Positions 49,700 through 59,836 of a DNA stretch of 64,000 bases are shown in pieces. The notes beneath the pieces were generated by a model. That model had not been told where the DNA came from, searched no databases, and worked only from the letters and a program-made list of their open reading frames with translations. The translations under genes and the position numbers were made by a program. This DNA is from an uncultured Acidimicrobiales bacterium (GTDB lineage Bacteria > Actinomycetota > Acidimicrobiia > Acidimicrobiales > SZUA-35), in the NCBI GenBank assembly GCA_937922785.1, contig CALAJQ010000013.1, forward strand, positions 94,311-158,310. The letters run 5' to 3'. Numbering within the stretch: position 1 is the first letter of the stretch; the number at the start of each line of letters is the position of its first letter.

Positions 49700-52093
49700 T
49701 TAGCTTGCAGGTCGGTAGAGCTCGGTCTCAAGCTCTCGCACGGCTGCGTCGTACTGGGCTCGGCCACCGAAGCTCTTGACGAGCTCGGTCATGGTGCCGA
49801 TGTCAGCGATCGGGTCAACCTTTAGAACGGTGACGTCTTCGATCGCATTAATGCCTTGGTTGGCATACTTCTCAAGCAAAGCGTCAAGAACGACACGCGC
49901 TGTTTCGCCGTACTCGGTAAAGACATCGCGCTTCCGGACGTTGTCGGCGCGTTCTCGCCGAGTGAGCGGTGGTCGGTCGAATGCGACGTGGCAAATTAGG
50001 TCGAAGGCATCCATCTCGCTGCTGACGCTGTCTTCAAGCGCTTCGAGTAACACCCCGCGCTCGATCAGCTCGTCGACAATTACCTGCTTGCGTTCAGCCT
50101 CGGTCCAGCGCTTAACAAAGTCGTCGAGGGACTCAAACTCGTCGGTGACGTGGCGGCGGGTGTAGTCCTTCAACGATTCGGTAACGAGCTTGCCGTCTTT
50201 GTCGTAGTACTGGACTCGTTCTGCGAGCACACTAAACGGCACGCCGCTGACTACGTATTTGCGCCGACCCTCTTCATCTCCAAACGAGTCGTCGACAATC
50301 GGGTCAGCGTCGACGATGATGTCGTCGATCTCGTCCGGGTCGAACACCTCGTCGTCTTCAACCGAGTCTTCGTCATCGGGAGGCCCGTCTGGATCGAAGT
50401 CGTCATCTTGCAGAGGTGGGCCATCCCAGTCGGGGTCGGCGAAGAGCTCTGTGGCCTTACGGAAGTCGATGATCGTGAAAAAGTACTTTTCGTAATCTGT
50501 GCGGAGTCGTGTACCGCGCCCGATGATCTGCTTGAACTCGGTGAGCGATTGGATGCGCTGGTCCAGAACGATGAGGTGGCAGGTTTGAGCGTCGACACCG
50601 GTTGTCATCAGCTTCGAAGTGGTGGCAATGACTGGATGGGACTTCTTCGGATCGATGAAGTTGTCAAGCTGCGCCTTGCCCTCCTTCTCGTCGCCGGTGA
50701 TTCGCATCACGTAGCGGTGGTCCGCTGAGACCAGGTCTCGATTCTCAGGGATGTTGACTAACGCTTCACGCATCCGCTCCGCGTGGTCGATGTCCTCACA
50801 GAACACGATCGTCTTGTGCATCGGGTTATCGGCGTGCATGTGGGCGGCGATCCGCTCGGCCACCATCTTGGTCCGCCCAGGGAACGTAATGTCTCGATCA
50901 AAATCGAGCTGGTTATAGACCTGGTCCGGTATGTCGTGGCCGTAGTCGTCGACTTGATCTTTTTCTGGTCGCCATCCGAGCACGTCCTTGTCGAGGTCGA
51001 TGCGGATCACTTTGAAGGGAGCTAGGAAGCCGTCTTCGATACCTTGCTTCAGCGAGTAGGTATAAACCGGTTCGCCGAAATAGTCGATATTCGAGACATA
51101 CTTCGTCTCCTTCGGTGTCGCAGTCATGCCGAGCTGCACTGCTGAGTCGAAATAGTCGAGGATTGCTCTCCACTCCGAGTCAGCTTTTGCGCTACCTCGA
51201 TGGCACTCGTCGATGACGATCAGATCGAAGAAGTCCCTCGGAAACTTGTCGTAGATGGCCTCACGCTCGTCATCGCCAACGATGGCCTGGTATAGCGAGA
51301 GGTAAATCTCGTAGGACTGATCGACTCGGCCCGAGCCTCGATCGACGAGTTTGCGGTTGAGCTTCGTCATTGCGTCGCCGAACGGCTTGAAGTCGTTGAC
51401 GATCGTCTGGTCGACCAGGATGTTGCGGTCCGCCAGGAAGAGGATTCGTTTGGCGCGTTTGCTCTTCCAAAGTCGCCAGATGATGTTGAACGCTGTGTAG
51501 GTCTTGCCGGTGCCTGTAGCCATCACAAGCAGCAAACGGTTATCGCCACGAGCGACAGCCTCGACCGTGCGGTTGATCGCCAACTGTTGGTAGTAGCGCG
51601 GGGTTTTGCCGCCTATCTCACTGTGGTTTGGAGAGATGACCAGCTCTTCGCTTCCGTCTTCGATTGCTCTCCACTTCTTGTATCGACGCCACATCTCGTC
51701 TCGGGTTGGAAACTCATCGAGTGTGAGGTTCATCTCGGTGGCTGGGTAGGTTCCCGTCTTGTCGTGCATCACGAAGCCGTCTCCGTTGGAGGAGAACACG
51801 AACGGGACGTCGAGACGCTCAGCGTAGTCGAGACCCTGCTGCATCCCCGCTCGTTCGGAGTGCTTGTTGTCTTTCGCCTCGATTACAGCGATCGGAATAT
51901 TCGGCTTGTAGAACAGCAAGTAGTCAGCGCGACGAGGCTTTCCCCGGGCGACCATCTTTCCGCGAACGATCATCTTGCCGTCGGTGAAGCTGAACTCCCG
52001 CCGCCACTGATCGCTCGCCCATCCGGCTTTCTCGATCGCCGGGGTGATGAACCTGTCGCAGATATCCGATTCGCTAAGTGCCTTCTTGTCCAA
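49700..52093 (-). CDS. hsdR: Type I restriction endonuclease/translocase subunit
   Basis: A 797-aa HsdR. N-terminal nuclease domain (~1-150) with IAVIEAKDNK (ExK of the PD-(D/E)xK fold) and MQQGLDYAERL. SF2 motor: Walker A MATGTGKTYTAF (~190), DEAH-like VIDECHRGSA (~293), GMTATPKETK, and motif VI QIIGRGTRLRTDYEKYFF. Very acidic segment ~565-610, then a helical C-terminal domain that binds HsdM. The frame is open to GTG 52198, but TTG 52093 yields the usual family start DKKALSESDICDRFITPA and avoids overlap with the upstream gene. It heads the hsdRMS operon and gives the element antiphage or anti-plasmid function. Confidence 0.92.
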   Translation of the reverse strand: MDKKALSESDICDRFITPAIEKAGWASDQWRREFSFTDGKMIVRGKMVARGKPRRADYLLFYKPNIPIAVIEAKDNKHSERAGMQQGLDYAERLDVPFVFSSNGDGFVMHDKTGTYPATEMNLTLDEFPTRDEMWRRYKKWRAIEDGSEELVISPNHSEIGGKTPRYYQQLAINRTVEAVARGDNRLLLVMATGTGKTYTAFNIIWRLWKSKRAKRILFLADRNILVDQTIVNDFKPFGDAMTKLNRKLVDRGSGRVDQSYEIYLSLYQAIVGDDEREAIYDKFPRDFFDLIVIDECHRGSAKADSEWRAILDYFDSAVQLGMTATPKETKYVSNIDYFGEPVYTYSLKQGIEDGFLAPFKVIRIDLDKDVLGWRPEKDQVDDYGHDIPDQVYNQLDFDRDITFPGRTKMVAERIAAHMHADNPMHKTIVFCEDIDHAERMREALVNIPENRDLVSADHRYVMRITGDEKEGKAQLDNFIDPKKSHPVIATTSKLMTTGVDAQTCHLIVLDQRIQSLTEFKQIIGRGTRLRTDYEKYFFTIIDFRKATELFADPDWDGPPLQDDDFDPDGPPDDEDSVEDDEVFDPDEIDDIIVDADPIVDDSFGDEEGRRKYVVSGVPFSVLAERVQYYDKDGKLVTESLKDYTRRHVTDEFESLDDFVKRWTEAERKQVIVDELIERGVLLEALEDSVSSEMDAFDLICHVAFDRPPLTRRERADNVRKRDVFTEYGETARVVLDALLEKYANQGINAIEDVTVLKVDPIADIGTMTELVKSFGGRAQYDAAVRELETELYRPAS

Positions 52094-52166
52094 TACCTGT
52101 TCCTCGGGGAGCCCGTCCCTAGGGTACCCGAGCAGCAGAATCGGCTCTGGATGACCACCAAGATTC

Positions 52167-52535
52167 TCAGGCGCTGACGTGGGCCGTCCACCGGGCACCG
52201 TTCCAATAGCGCAGGCGATGGAGGCGCGTCGGGTCAGCAGTCCAACACGCAGGTGCTAGACGGGTTGCTCGTCGATTGCTCTTGCTGGTGACTCCCTTGA
52301 TGGCGATTCCGGCATTCTCAAGCTGCCGGCGATGGTGGACGACTATCCGGTGTGCGACTGCTTGATCGCGGCGGGCCCAACGTCGTTTGTGAGCCAGTCG
52401 GTGCCCAATCGCGACATCGTCGGCGCTAAAGCCATGACCATCGCGGCGGACTGCACCATCGCACGCCGATGCCAGGTACTCGATCGCTTCGCGGAGGCTT
52501 GCGCGAGTGAGATTTCGTCTTGTCATGATGGACAT
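52167..52535 (-). CDS. DUF2510-tailed hypothetical protein
   Basis: A 122-aa basic protein. Residues ~1-90 are Arg/His-rich and helical (TRASLREAIEYLASACDG, HKRRWARRDQAVAHRIVVHH). The C-terminus DPTRLHRLRYWNGARWTAHV matches the short DUF2510 motif, common in actinobacterial membrane or surface proteins. No membrane helix follows, which is unusual. ATG 52535 is chosen with GGAG close upstream; the frame is open to 52586. It precedes hsdR on the same strand and may be transcribed with it. About 195 bp without a gene separate it from the next gene to the right. Confidence 0.5.
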   Translation of the reverse strand: MSIMTRRNLTRASLREAIEYLASACDGAVRRDGHGFSADDVAIGHRLAHKRRWARRDQAVAHRIVVHHRRQLENAGIAIKGVTSKSNRRATRLAPACWTADPTRLHRLRYWNGARWTAHVSA

Positions 52536-52730
52536 TCCGCTCCGTTGGTTGGTTGTTCCCCATGATTTCGTCCGAATGTGACACAAACTCCCGAACCCTC
52601 TATTTAAATGGGATTTCCTGGCCGTGAGAGATTGCCGAGTAGGTCGGTGGGAGACCTTTCTGAAATGGGAGATTGCTAGGGAGACGCGCCTGTAGGTCCT
52701 CGAAGAGAGCCGTTTCGGATCTTGGGCTGC

Positions 52731-53495
52731 ATGAGATCAACGACATGCAGCAGCGTTCATGAAAGCCTCACCCGTGAGTGGGCCGTAACCGTAAAGACCA
52801 GGTCGTCGGGTGGTGTGGTTCAGCGGTGGGCGGCCCTAGAACCTTCGATCGGCCGTTTCCGAAATCTCGACGACATCGTGAAGGCCATTGCGGTGCCAAT
52901 CGGGCAGTCTTACGACGAGTCGATCGAGATTGCCCAAGCGGTGATTCGATTGTCCGCAGCCGACCCGCTTGCCCAGCGGTTGATGCTGCAGGTGATGGCA
53001 CCGATCCTGACGAAGGAGTGTTTCAAGTCGTCGCAGATCTTGCGCTCGCTTGGCGTTCGAGTCGACGATGCCGAGATCATCACGATGGTGCTGGGCGCAG
53101 CGACAGACGCTATCGCTGCGGTGGCAGGCTCGACGATAGATTGGCCACTGCGAGACCTCCGTCGTCGCACGATCAAACGAATCGTCCGACGACGAGACCG
53201 CCTGGTCCGCAACTCACGAGAACTCGCTGACGAGATCCCAGAGGCGGCCGCTGCCAGCACCGAGCAATCGCCCGCCGAGCTCCTGAAAGCAACTCTGGAT
53301 CTGGCGATCACCAAGGGCATCGTTTCATCAGATGATGCTGCGTTGGTCTGGAGTAGCAGCCACCACGGCGAGACGAGCTTCACTCTCGCGAACGGAGACC
53401 GCCGAGAAGCTGAACGGCTCCGGAGGCGACGCTCGCGGGCACAACGCCGAATGGCCGAACGCTCTGCGGAGTTGATTGAGGCGATAGCGGTATGA
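52731..53495 (+). CDS. Hypothetical protein coupled to coupling-protein gene
   Basis: A 254-aa mostly helical protein. Long amphipathic helices (ESIEIAQAVIRLSAADPLAQ; VDDAEIITMVLGAATDAI), a basic central region (RDLRRRTIKRIVRRRDRLVR) and a basic C-terminus (REAERLRRRRSRAQRRMAER). It vaguely resembles sigma-70-like or helical DNA-binding proteins, but no motif is firm. Its stop overlaps the VirD4 start (ATGA). A role as auxiliary of the relaxosome or coupling protein is inferred from position. ATG 52731 is used; TTG 52722 is possible. Confidence 0.55.
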   Translation: MRSTTCSSVHESLTREWAVTVKTRSSGGVVQRWAALEPSIGRFRNLDDIVKAIAVPIGQSYDESIEIAQAVIRLSAADPLAQRLMLQVMAPILTKECFKSSQILRSLGVRVDDAEIITMVLGAATDAIAAVAGSTIDWPLRDLRRRTIKRIVRRRDRLVRNSRELADEIPEAAAASTEQSPAELLKATLDLAITKGIVSSDDAALVWSSSHHGETSFTLANGDRREAERLRRRRSRAQRRMAERSAELIEAIAV

Positions 53496-55558
53496 AGACA
53501 AGTGGCGAGGTCGCAAGCGGAGATGACCTTGCCCTATTTGTGATCTTTGGCGTTGGTGGCCTATCGGTCGCCACGTGGGCTGGAGCGCAAATGGCTTCGC
53601 TGGTGTCGTCGGGTAGCTGGCTGACCGCATCGCCCGCTACTGGACTGCGAGCGATGATTCGGCTGCCGTCGAACGCTGCAGAGCCGAGGCTTGCATGGGG
53701 GCCGGATGTTGCGGCAACGCTTCCTGGCCCGGTCGTGTACTGGACATGCACTGTTCTGGTTTTCATGGTCATGTTCGCAGTCGGGGGTGTCGCTGCGACG
53801 CGGCTAAACGGCCGAAAGGTCGGTACAGATCGATCCGACCGGCTGGGCGTAAACCCAGAGGCGCGCCTAGCCCGCACCAAAGAACTCCGTCCTCTGATGC
53901 TTCGACACCCAGTACCTGGCCGGTTTGTCATGGGCAGAGTCGGCCGGCACTTGGCAGCGACAGAGGACCGGCATTCACAAGATGCAGGAACGCAGCGCCG
54001 TCGAGCCCGCACACGAGTTGGTGACCGTTCCGCCGTCGTAGTCGTTGGTCCATCTCGGTGTGGCAAGACAGCGAACGTTACGGCAGGCGTTCTGGATTGG
54101 GATGGCCCGGCAATCCTCTCTTCGGTCAAGGACGACCTCTACAACTCGACAGTCGCCCGCCGTCGCCAACTCGGCGGTGTATTCGTGTTTGACCCTTTTG
54201 GCGAACTGCCCACCGATCTCGGCCCCGGAGTCCAGCGAGTCGGGTGGTCGCCACTCCAAGCCAGCCGATCGATTTCCGGAGCACAGCAAGCGGCCAGCAC
54301 TCTGTTGGATGCCGGACCGACCGAAGGCGTAACGAACGCCTCGTACTGGTCGACGAAAGGTCAACAACTTCTGTGGCCGATGCTCTTCGCCGCAGCCACA
54401 GCAGGCCTGTCGATGGGAGACATCGTTCGATGGCTCGCAATGCAAGACGGCAGCAACGGCCAGCGATCCCAAGTCGCCGAACTCCTATCAGCAGCAGTGC
54501 AATCCGCTGCCGGACCTCGGGCGATGGAGGCCAAGCTGGCACTGACTGCCTTCCAAGGTTTCTGGCTGCTCGACGGCCGCACCCGCTCCGACATCTTCTC
54601 GACTGCCCAGACTGTCATCACCGCCTGGGAAGACCCCTACATCGCAGCGGTGTCGGCACCCTCGGTCATGGTCAACGGTGAGTCGGTCGAACAACCGACG
54701 ATGGACCTTCGCAAACTTCTCGTTGGCAACAACACGTTGTACGTCGTGCAGCCCTTGAAGTCGGTTGAACGATTTGCTGTCGTGTTCGGGGGCCTTCTTG
54801 GCGACCTGCTACGAGACCAGGCGTACGAAATAGCGAGGCAAGCAGGCGAACCAATCCCGGCCACGCTCGCAGTGATCGACGAGGCCGGCAACACCCCGCT
54901 TCGATGGCTCCCCGACGTCACATCAACATGTTCGGGCGTTGGCATTCAACTCGTCACCGTCTGGCAATCGCTCGCTCAAATGCGCTCGATCTACCAAGCC
55001 CAAACTGGTTCGCTTCTCACGAACCACGGCTCGAAGATCTTCTTCTCCGGGCTGTCTGATCGGGAGACTCTCGAGTATGCCAGCTACCTCGGCGGCGACG
55101 AGGAAGTCGCCCAGACCTCAACGACAACCAACATCGGATCAGGGAGCGACCGCCGTTCGGTGGCGTCCTCAACCACAGCGATGCGCCTCCTACCGGGGGA
55201 CTTGCTACGCCAGGTCCCGCCGGGCTCGGCTCTTCTGCTGCATGGGACTCTGCCACCAGCTCATCTGGTTGGGCGTCGTCCGTGGGAAGACAAGAGACTC
55301 ATTGCTCTCGGCAGCGGAGCGGGGCCGGCGGTCGGTAATGCGGAGCGCTCCGCACGTTTGCTTGCAGCGCTGTCAGCCGAACCAGCGGCTCCTCCAATTG
55401 TCGTGAGCAAACAACTCGAAACCGTCGAGCGGTTCGGAGAGGCGACTGCGGTTGATGTGATCGAACCGGAAGACGATTCTGAAGACTCCGACTACGTCGT
55501 CGGCATGCTCAGGCGCATTCGGCCCCGACAAGACGAACTCGGAATCGAGCGGAACTGA
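53492..55558 (+). CDS. Type IV coupling protein, VirD4/TraD family
   Basis: A 688-aa ATPase that delivers the relaxase-DNA complex to the T4SS. Two N-terminal membrane helices (~15-35 and ~80-100), Walker A VVVGPSRCGKTANVTAG (~182-198), VKDDLYNSTVARRRQLGGVF, Walker B ATLAVIDEAGNTPL (~457-470), and conserved TVWQSLAQM and LTNHGSKIFFSGLSD. It is convergent with the relaxase gene, stop codons 1 bp apart. It contacts both relaxase and VirB4. Confidence 0.9.
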   Translation: MKTSGEVASGDDLALFVIFGVGGLSVATWAGAQMASLVSSGSWLTASPATGLRAMIRLPSNAAEPRLAWGPDVAATLPGPVVYWTCTVLVFMVMFAVGGVAATRLNGRKVGTDRSDRLGVNPEARLARTKELRPLMLRHPVPGRFVMGRVGRHLAATEDRHSQDAGTQRRRARTRVGDRSAVVVVGPSRCGKTANVTAGVLDWDGPAILSSVKDDLYNSTVARRRQLGGVFVFDPFGELPTDLGPGVQRVGWSPLQASRSISGAQQAASTLLDAGPTEGVTNASYWSTKGQQLLWPMLFAAATAGLSMGDIVRWLAMQDGSNGQRSQVAELLSAAVQSAAGPRAMEAKLALTAFQGFWLLDGRTRSDIFSTAQTVITAWEDPYIAAVSAPSVMVNGESVEQPTMDLRKLLVGNNTLYVVQPLKSVERFAVVFGGLLGDLLRDQAYEIARQAGEPIPATLAVIDEAGNTPLRWLPDVTSTCSGVGIQLVTVWQSLAQMRSIYQAQTGSLLTNHGSKIFFSGLSDRETLEYASYLGGDEEVAQTSTTTNIGSGSDRRSVASSTTAMRLLPGDLLRQVPPGSALLLHGTLPPAHLVGRRPWEDKRLIALGSGAGPAVGNAERSARLLAALSAEPAAPPIVVSKQLETVERFGEATAVDVIEPEDDSEDSDYVVGMLRRIRPRQDELGIERN

Positions 55559-55559
55559 G

Positions 55560-58500
55560 TCAACGCGCTCGACGAAGAACTGGCTGCATTGGTTCGGGCA
55601 CCTGTTCGATCCGGGCTCGAACCACATGCCATTGCTTCACTGTCGAAGGGTTCTTTGGCATCGATCCAATGGCCCGAAGGATCCCAGCACCAGGAAGGGC
55701 CCCGTCGTTGGGTTCAAGCTTCAGGTGGCGGTGGCGGTAGGTCTCGATTGCTCGGGCGTTGCGGTTCCACTCGGTGCGCTCATCGCCTGAGGCCGGTCGC
55801 TTCCCAAGTGCCTCTGTCAGATAGCTGGCAGGACGGCGTACGGCGAGGTCGACTCGTCGATCGACTGCCGTGTCGTAGGCGCTCCGGTGAGCCAGAGTCT
55901 GGGCTCGTGCGGGAACGCTGCCCTTGGATGCTCCCACAAAGCTCTTTGCCTCCCTGTGGTCTAAACGGGCGATAGCGAGTTCGCCACCTGCCGTGTGCTC
56001 AAAGCGTCTGGCCGATTCGACGGCATTCATATTTCTCCGACCACGGCCAAGAAGGGTCGTCGCCTTTTCTGACTGCTTGCGTGCGGCAGCGAGCTGTTCC
56101 TCGGCTTTTCTGAGTGCAGTGGTGGCTTGGTCGAAAGCGTGGTGTGCCCGTTCGGGGTTGAAGGAAGGGTTCGAGGGGAGTGACGCTGTCGCGGTTTCGA
56201 TGCAGTGATTGAGCTCGGCAAACGGAATCCGGGCAAGGTGCTCCACCCGAGCTCGGGACACAGCTGTAGTTGCCGCTGCGTGTTCATCTCGCTGTGCCTG
56301 GGTAGCCCTCGGTGTGATTGGCAGCAGGGCATCTGAGTCATGCGCCGGATTCCAGCGGGTGTTGTAGAGGGAAGCGGCCCTAGCAGCCTCGTCCCAGAGG
56401 TCTCGGTGCGATCCGCGAGGAGGACGGACTCCAACTTGAGCGACGAAGTCCTGCGGCGGTGAATAGACGGCCTCGCTGCTGACACGAGTCTCCGCGATTC
56501 GACGAGATCTTCCGGTTCCATTGATTCCCAGTCGGGCTGCGTCGACCGCAGTATCGGGTGCTTGAGGGTCGGCTACTGAGGCGAGATCAGCGCCTCTTGA
56601 CCTTGAGAGACTGTCGGCCAAGGCATCGAGAGCGCTCCTTGGGTCGGCGACGATCGGTAGTTCGGGAACCTCTTGAACGTCGTCGGCTGGAGCGATCGTG
56701 TAGGTCCGTTGATCGTTGCGCCCTCTTGTGAGAGCCACGTACATACCCTCAGTATTGACCGCTCCCGGTGCAGCCAGGTTTCTGCCGCTGTCGTATGTCT
56801 GGCCTTCCGCCTTGTAGGAGGTCAATGCGTACGCCGGGGTGAGTCCACCGCCGCGGCCGACCTCGGTTGCAATGAACTCGTGAGGTACCCGAATCGTCCC
56901 AAGGTCATCGAACTCCACCAGGAGGTCAGGCTCGTTGTGGCCAATGATGCCGGTCACGGTTCCCTCAGATCCGTTGATCACGTGATCTCGTCGTTCGGCG
57001 TTTGGGGTTCGAAGGTCGACGTTGCGGGCCTGAGCAACGATTCGGTCTCCCCGATGGAAGTAGCTGTCGCCGATACGGACGCCCTCGCCGATCTGCTTAG
57101 ATTCAACCAGCAGTGCCTGGGCTCGCCGATTCAATGCATGCCGGTCGCTGTTGCGCTCCGCGATCATCTTGGACGGAGCAGCCTGGCCGTCGGTGTGTCG
57201 CTGATGGTCGAGGAACCAATCGGCCGACATCGTGTCGAGGAGATCTTCCCAGCTGTGCGATGTGACGAACCGGTCGTCGTTGTCGAGCCGATGAAGCGCC
57301 TTGGCAACAAGCCCATGTCGGTACTCGTCGAGGGCTTCTCGAACCTCGGACATGCCGTCCCCAATCTGACGTCGGTTCACATCGAGCGAAGGAGTTTCGT
57401 CTGCGAACTCGCTCGTGATGTGCTTCCAGAGCCCGCCGGCCTCGACGGACTGATGCTGCTGAGGGTCTCCGATCATTCGAACGGCGGCACGTGCCTCGGT
57501 GGCGTGCCGGTACAGGCGATCGAGTTGCCGGTTGCCAATCGTTGATGCCTCATCGACTACGACGATGGTGTTCTTTGGCAGAACCAGCGCTGGATCTTGC
57601 GCCGTTTCGATTCTGGTAAGTAAGCCTTCGAGAGTGTGTGAGAGCAGCCCGGTTTCGGATTCGAGCTTCCTTGCGGCCTCACCGAACGGTGCGGCCCCAA
57701 TCACATGGAATCCGCTTTGCTGCCATGCCTCGACAGCTGCCCGAATGGCTGTGGTTTTGCCAGCGCCTGCCCGGCCGACAACGGCCTGAAACTGATCGCC
57801 GGATGTGGTGATCGCCCGGACCATCGAAGCCTGATCAGTGCCCAGCTCTATATCGGCGCTAGTGATTGTTCGCTCCGTCATTGCTGCGTCGACTAGGCCA
57901 AACCCTCTGCCTAGTCCACCCTCATGTTTCGAGATGACCCGCTGCTCCAGTTCGAGCATCTGAGGTGTTGTGAATCGTTGTTCGGTGGGAGCAAGCGAAA
58001 CCGTCGCCGCCCCATGCCCGATCGTCTCCCGTCGTGCGTTGTCCGCAACGTCGAGGGGAACAACGGCTTCGGTCGCGAGCCAATGGTCGGCGAGATCTTC
58101 AACCTCGGAAGCAGACAGGCGGTCATTGCTGAACGTTGTCACCGCCTGAATCGTGTCCCGCCGATCGAAGATCGCGTGTTGCTCAGTAACGCCGCGGTGG
58201 CTCCCCAAGTAGGTAAACAGCGCCTCGGTATCGGCCGGGCTCCAAAGCTGCAGCTCCTGGGATCTCCCCAGATTGGCTGCGGCATCGCGATCGAAACCTG
58301 CATCGCCCAGAACCTGAGTCCAACGTTCCTGGAGTTCGCCCGCCTCGACGCCATGTTCTTTGCCCGGTCGGGTTGCCAGAGCAGCCTTCTGCCGTGCAGC
58401 TGGTGTGAAGTAACCCATCTCCTCGGCGAGCCCGAGCACCGCTTGGCGGCGGGACGAAATCGCCATCACAACATCGCGCCCAACTCCATCGATATCCGCC

Positions 58501-59549
58501 AGGCCTTTGTGGACCTCCTGCCAACCCAATCCAAGCTGTCGAGAGAGCTGCTGGCGGAGCTCTGCGCCAGCCAAGTATCCAGCCGTCGTGGCATGAGCGA
58601 ACAGGCCACGAGCGTCGAGCGCCCTCGTCTGTCCAAGTGAGTTGGTGCCCATGTTTGCGATCACCACGTGCTCATGAAGCTGAGGCTCGAGCGCCCGGTT
58701 CGTGTAGTGGCGATACGACGCTGCGACCATTCGCCCAGCGGGTTCTTGTTGGCCTTGTCGGCGAACTCGGAAACCCTCTCGCTCGATGTAGGACATGCCA
58801 GCCTGTACTCCTGCTTCGATGGCATCGTCGATTATCTTCCGGTCCTCGTGCGTGCCGACTGCGTAGAGCGCCGAGACCGATTTCGGGACTGAGAAGGTCA
58901 TGTCGTAGCCCATCACAACCTGAGGCTCGTTTCGTGATGCTGCAAACCGATTCGCTTCAGCTCGGGTGATCTGCCACCGGCCGCTGACGTCCTTAGAGGC
59001 ATCAAGAAACACCGCCGGAGTCTCAGGCGGTTCGTCGGCAGAGAGACGAGCGTCTGCCTGAGCAGAACGAATTGCGACGGTCTCTTTGGCGACCCGGCGG
59101 ATGTAGGACGGATCGACGCCTACTATCTCGGCCACCTCGGTGACCGTGAGTAACTCGTGCCCATCGTGGTCTAGCGAAGAGGGTCCATGTGCATGGCCTC
59201 GTGCCCGCCCACTTGAGCCAGTCGCAGGGAGAAGCCGATGACCCGTGCGCGGGTCGTGTCCTAATAGAACTTGTCGAAGATCATCCGGGTCGACGGTGAG
59301 TCCGAGATCTAAGTTTTCGGGCAGGGTGCCCGCTCCTCTCCACACACCGGGAGATTCCGATGAGTCGGCGTAGTAGGAGCCGACACCGGTTGCAGGGGTA
59401 GATGACGGCGATGAGCCTGGGGCCGAGCGTCGGGGCTCAATGGCTCCGTCACCTACGGCGGCTCCGCCGTGGAGATACCCAACTACTTGACTCGCAGCTC
59501 GACCTGTACTGCCAGCGCCAGCCCCAAGGACGGTGACGCTCACATGCAT
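55560..59549 (-). CDS. MobF-family conjugative relaxase-helicase (TrwC-like)
   Basis: A 1329-aa protein that nicks oriT and unwinds the transferred strand. The N-terminus HVSVTVLGAGAGS resembles actinobacterial TrwC relaxases. Tyr pair 59-60 (GSYYADS) is the likely nucleophile. GYDMTFSVPKSVSALYAV (~214-231) and PQLHEHVVIAN (~289-299, HUH metal site) follow. A second part has a RecD/TraI-like helicase with Walker A VGRAGAGKTTAIRA (~590), VVDEAS, and a C-terminal UvrD-type block YALTSYKAEGQTYD. An excisionase-like HTH (~134-160, LTVTEVAEIVGVDPSYIRRV) is inserted within the relaxase domain. ATG 59549 is preferred over GTG 59588 because AGAGG precedes it. Confidence 0.9.
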   Translation of the reverse strand: MHVSVTVLGAGAGSTGRAASQVVGYLHGGAAVGDGAIEPRRSAPGSSPSSTPATGVGSYYADSSESPGVWRGAGTLPENLDLGLTVDPDDLRQVLLGHDPRTGHRLLPATGSSGRARGHAHGPSSLDHDGHELLTVTEVAEIVGVDPSYIRRVAKETVAIRSAQADARLSADEPPETPAVFLDASKDVSGRWQITRAEANRFAASRNEPQVVMGYDMTFSVPKSVSALYAVGTHEDRKIIDDAIEAGVQAGMSYIEREGFRVRRQGQQEPAGRMVAASYRHYTNRALEPQLHEHVVIANMGTNSLGQTRALDARGLFAHATTAGYLAGAELRQQLSRQLGLGWQEVHKGLADIDGVGRDVVMAISSRRQAVLGLAEEMGYFTPAARQKAALATRPGKEHGVEAGELQERWTQVLGDAGFDRDAAANLGRSQELQLWSPADTEALFTYLGSHRGVTEQHAIFDRRDTIQAVTTFSNDRLSASEVEDLADHWLATEAVVPLDVADNARRETIGHGAATVSLAPTEQRFTTPQMLELEQRVISKHEGGLGRGFGLVDAAMTERTITSADIELGTDQASMVRAITTSGDQFQAVVGRAGAGKTTAIRAAVEAWQQSGFHVIGAAPFGEAARKLESETGLLSHTLEGLLTRIETAQDPALVLPKNTIVVVDEASTIGNRQLDRLYRHATEARAAVRMIGDPQQHQSVEAGGLWKHITSEFADETPSLDVNRRQIGDGMSEVREALDEYRHGLVAKALHRLDNDDRFVTSHSWEDLLDTMSADWFLDHQRHTDGQAAPSKMIAERNSDRHALNRRAQALLVESKQIGEGVRIGDSYFHRGDRIVAQARNVDLRTPNAERRDHVINGSEGTVTGIIGHNEPDLLVEFDDLGTIRVPHEFIATEVGRGGGLTPAYALTSYKAEGQTYDSGRNLAAPGAVNTEGMYVALTRGRNDQRTYTIAPADDVQEVPELPIVADPRSALDALADSLSRSRGADLASVADPQAPDTAVDAARLGINGTGRSRRIAETRVSSEAVYSPPQDFVAQVGVRPPRGSHRDLWDEAARAASLYNTRWNPAHDSDALLPITPRATQAQRDEHAAATTAVSRARVEHLARIPFAELNHCIETATASLPSNPSFNPERAHHAFDQATTALRKAEEQLAAARKQSEKATTLLGRGRRNMNAVESARRFEHTAGGELAIARLDHREAKSFVGASKGSVPARAQTLAHRSAYDTAVDRRVDLAVRRPASYLTEALGKRPASGDERTEWNRNARAIETYRHRHLKLEPNDGALPGAGILRAIGSMPKNPSTVKQWHVVRARIEQVPEPMQPVLRRAR

Positions 59550-59836
59550 GTCTTTGACCTCTTCATTCCCTCCTGTGGGCTCGCTCACCGAGGCGTTTGG
59601 GACGCTGCCTCAAGTCATCTGTAGAGATTCGGGATTTCCTCGCCAAGTGAGAAGGCCGATGGGTATCTCCCTCGGCTCTCCCAAAGCTGGTCCGCCAGGA
59701 CCTGCAGTTGTGTCTGTCATTTTTCCGTTCGGATTCCGGGTCTTGTCGTGGCGAGCTGCCTCAGCGGAGGCGTCTCAATGAAGTGGCAAGATGGAGAGCG
59801 TGTTCGTCAAGAAAACTTGCTCAGATTGGAGAGCCG

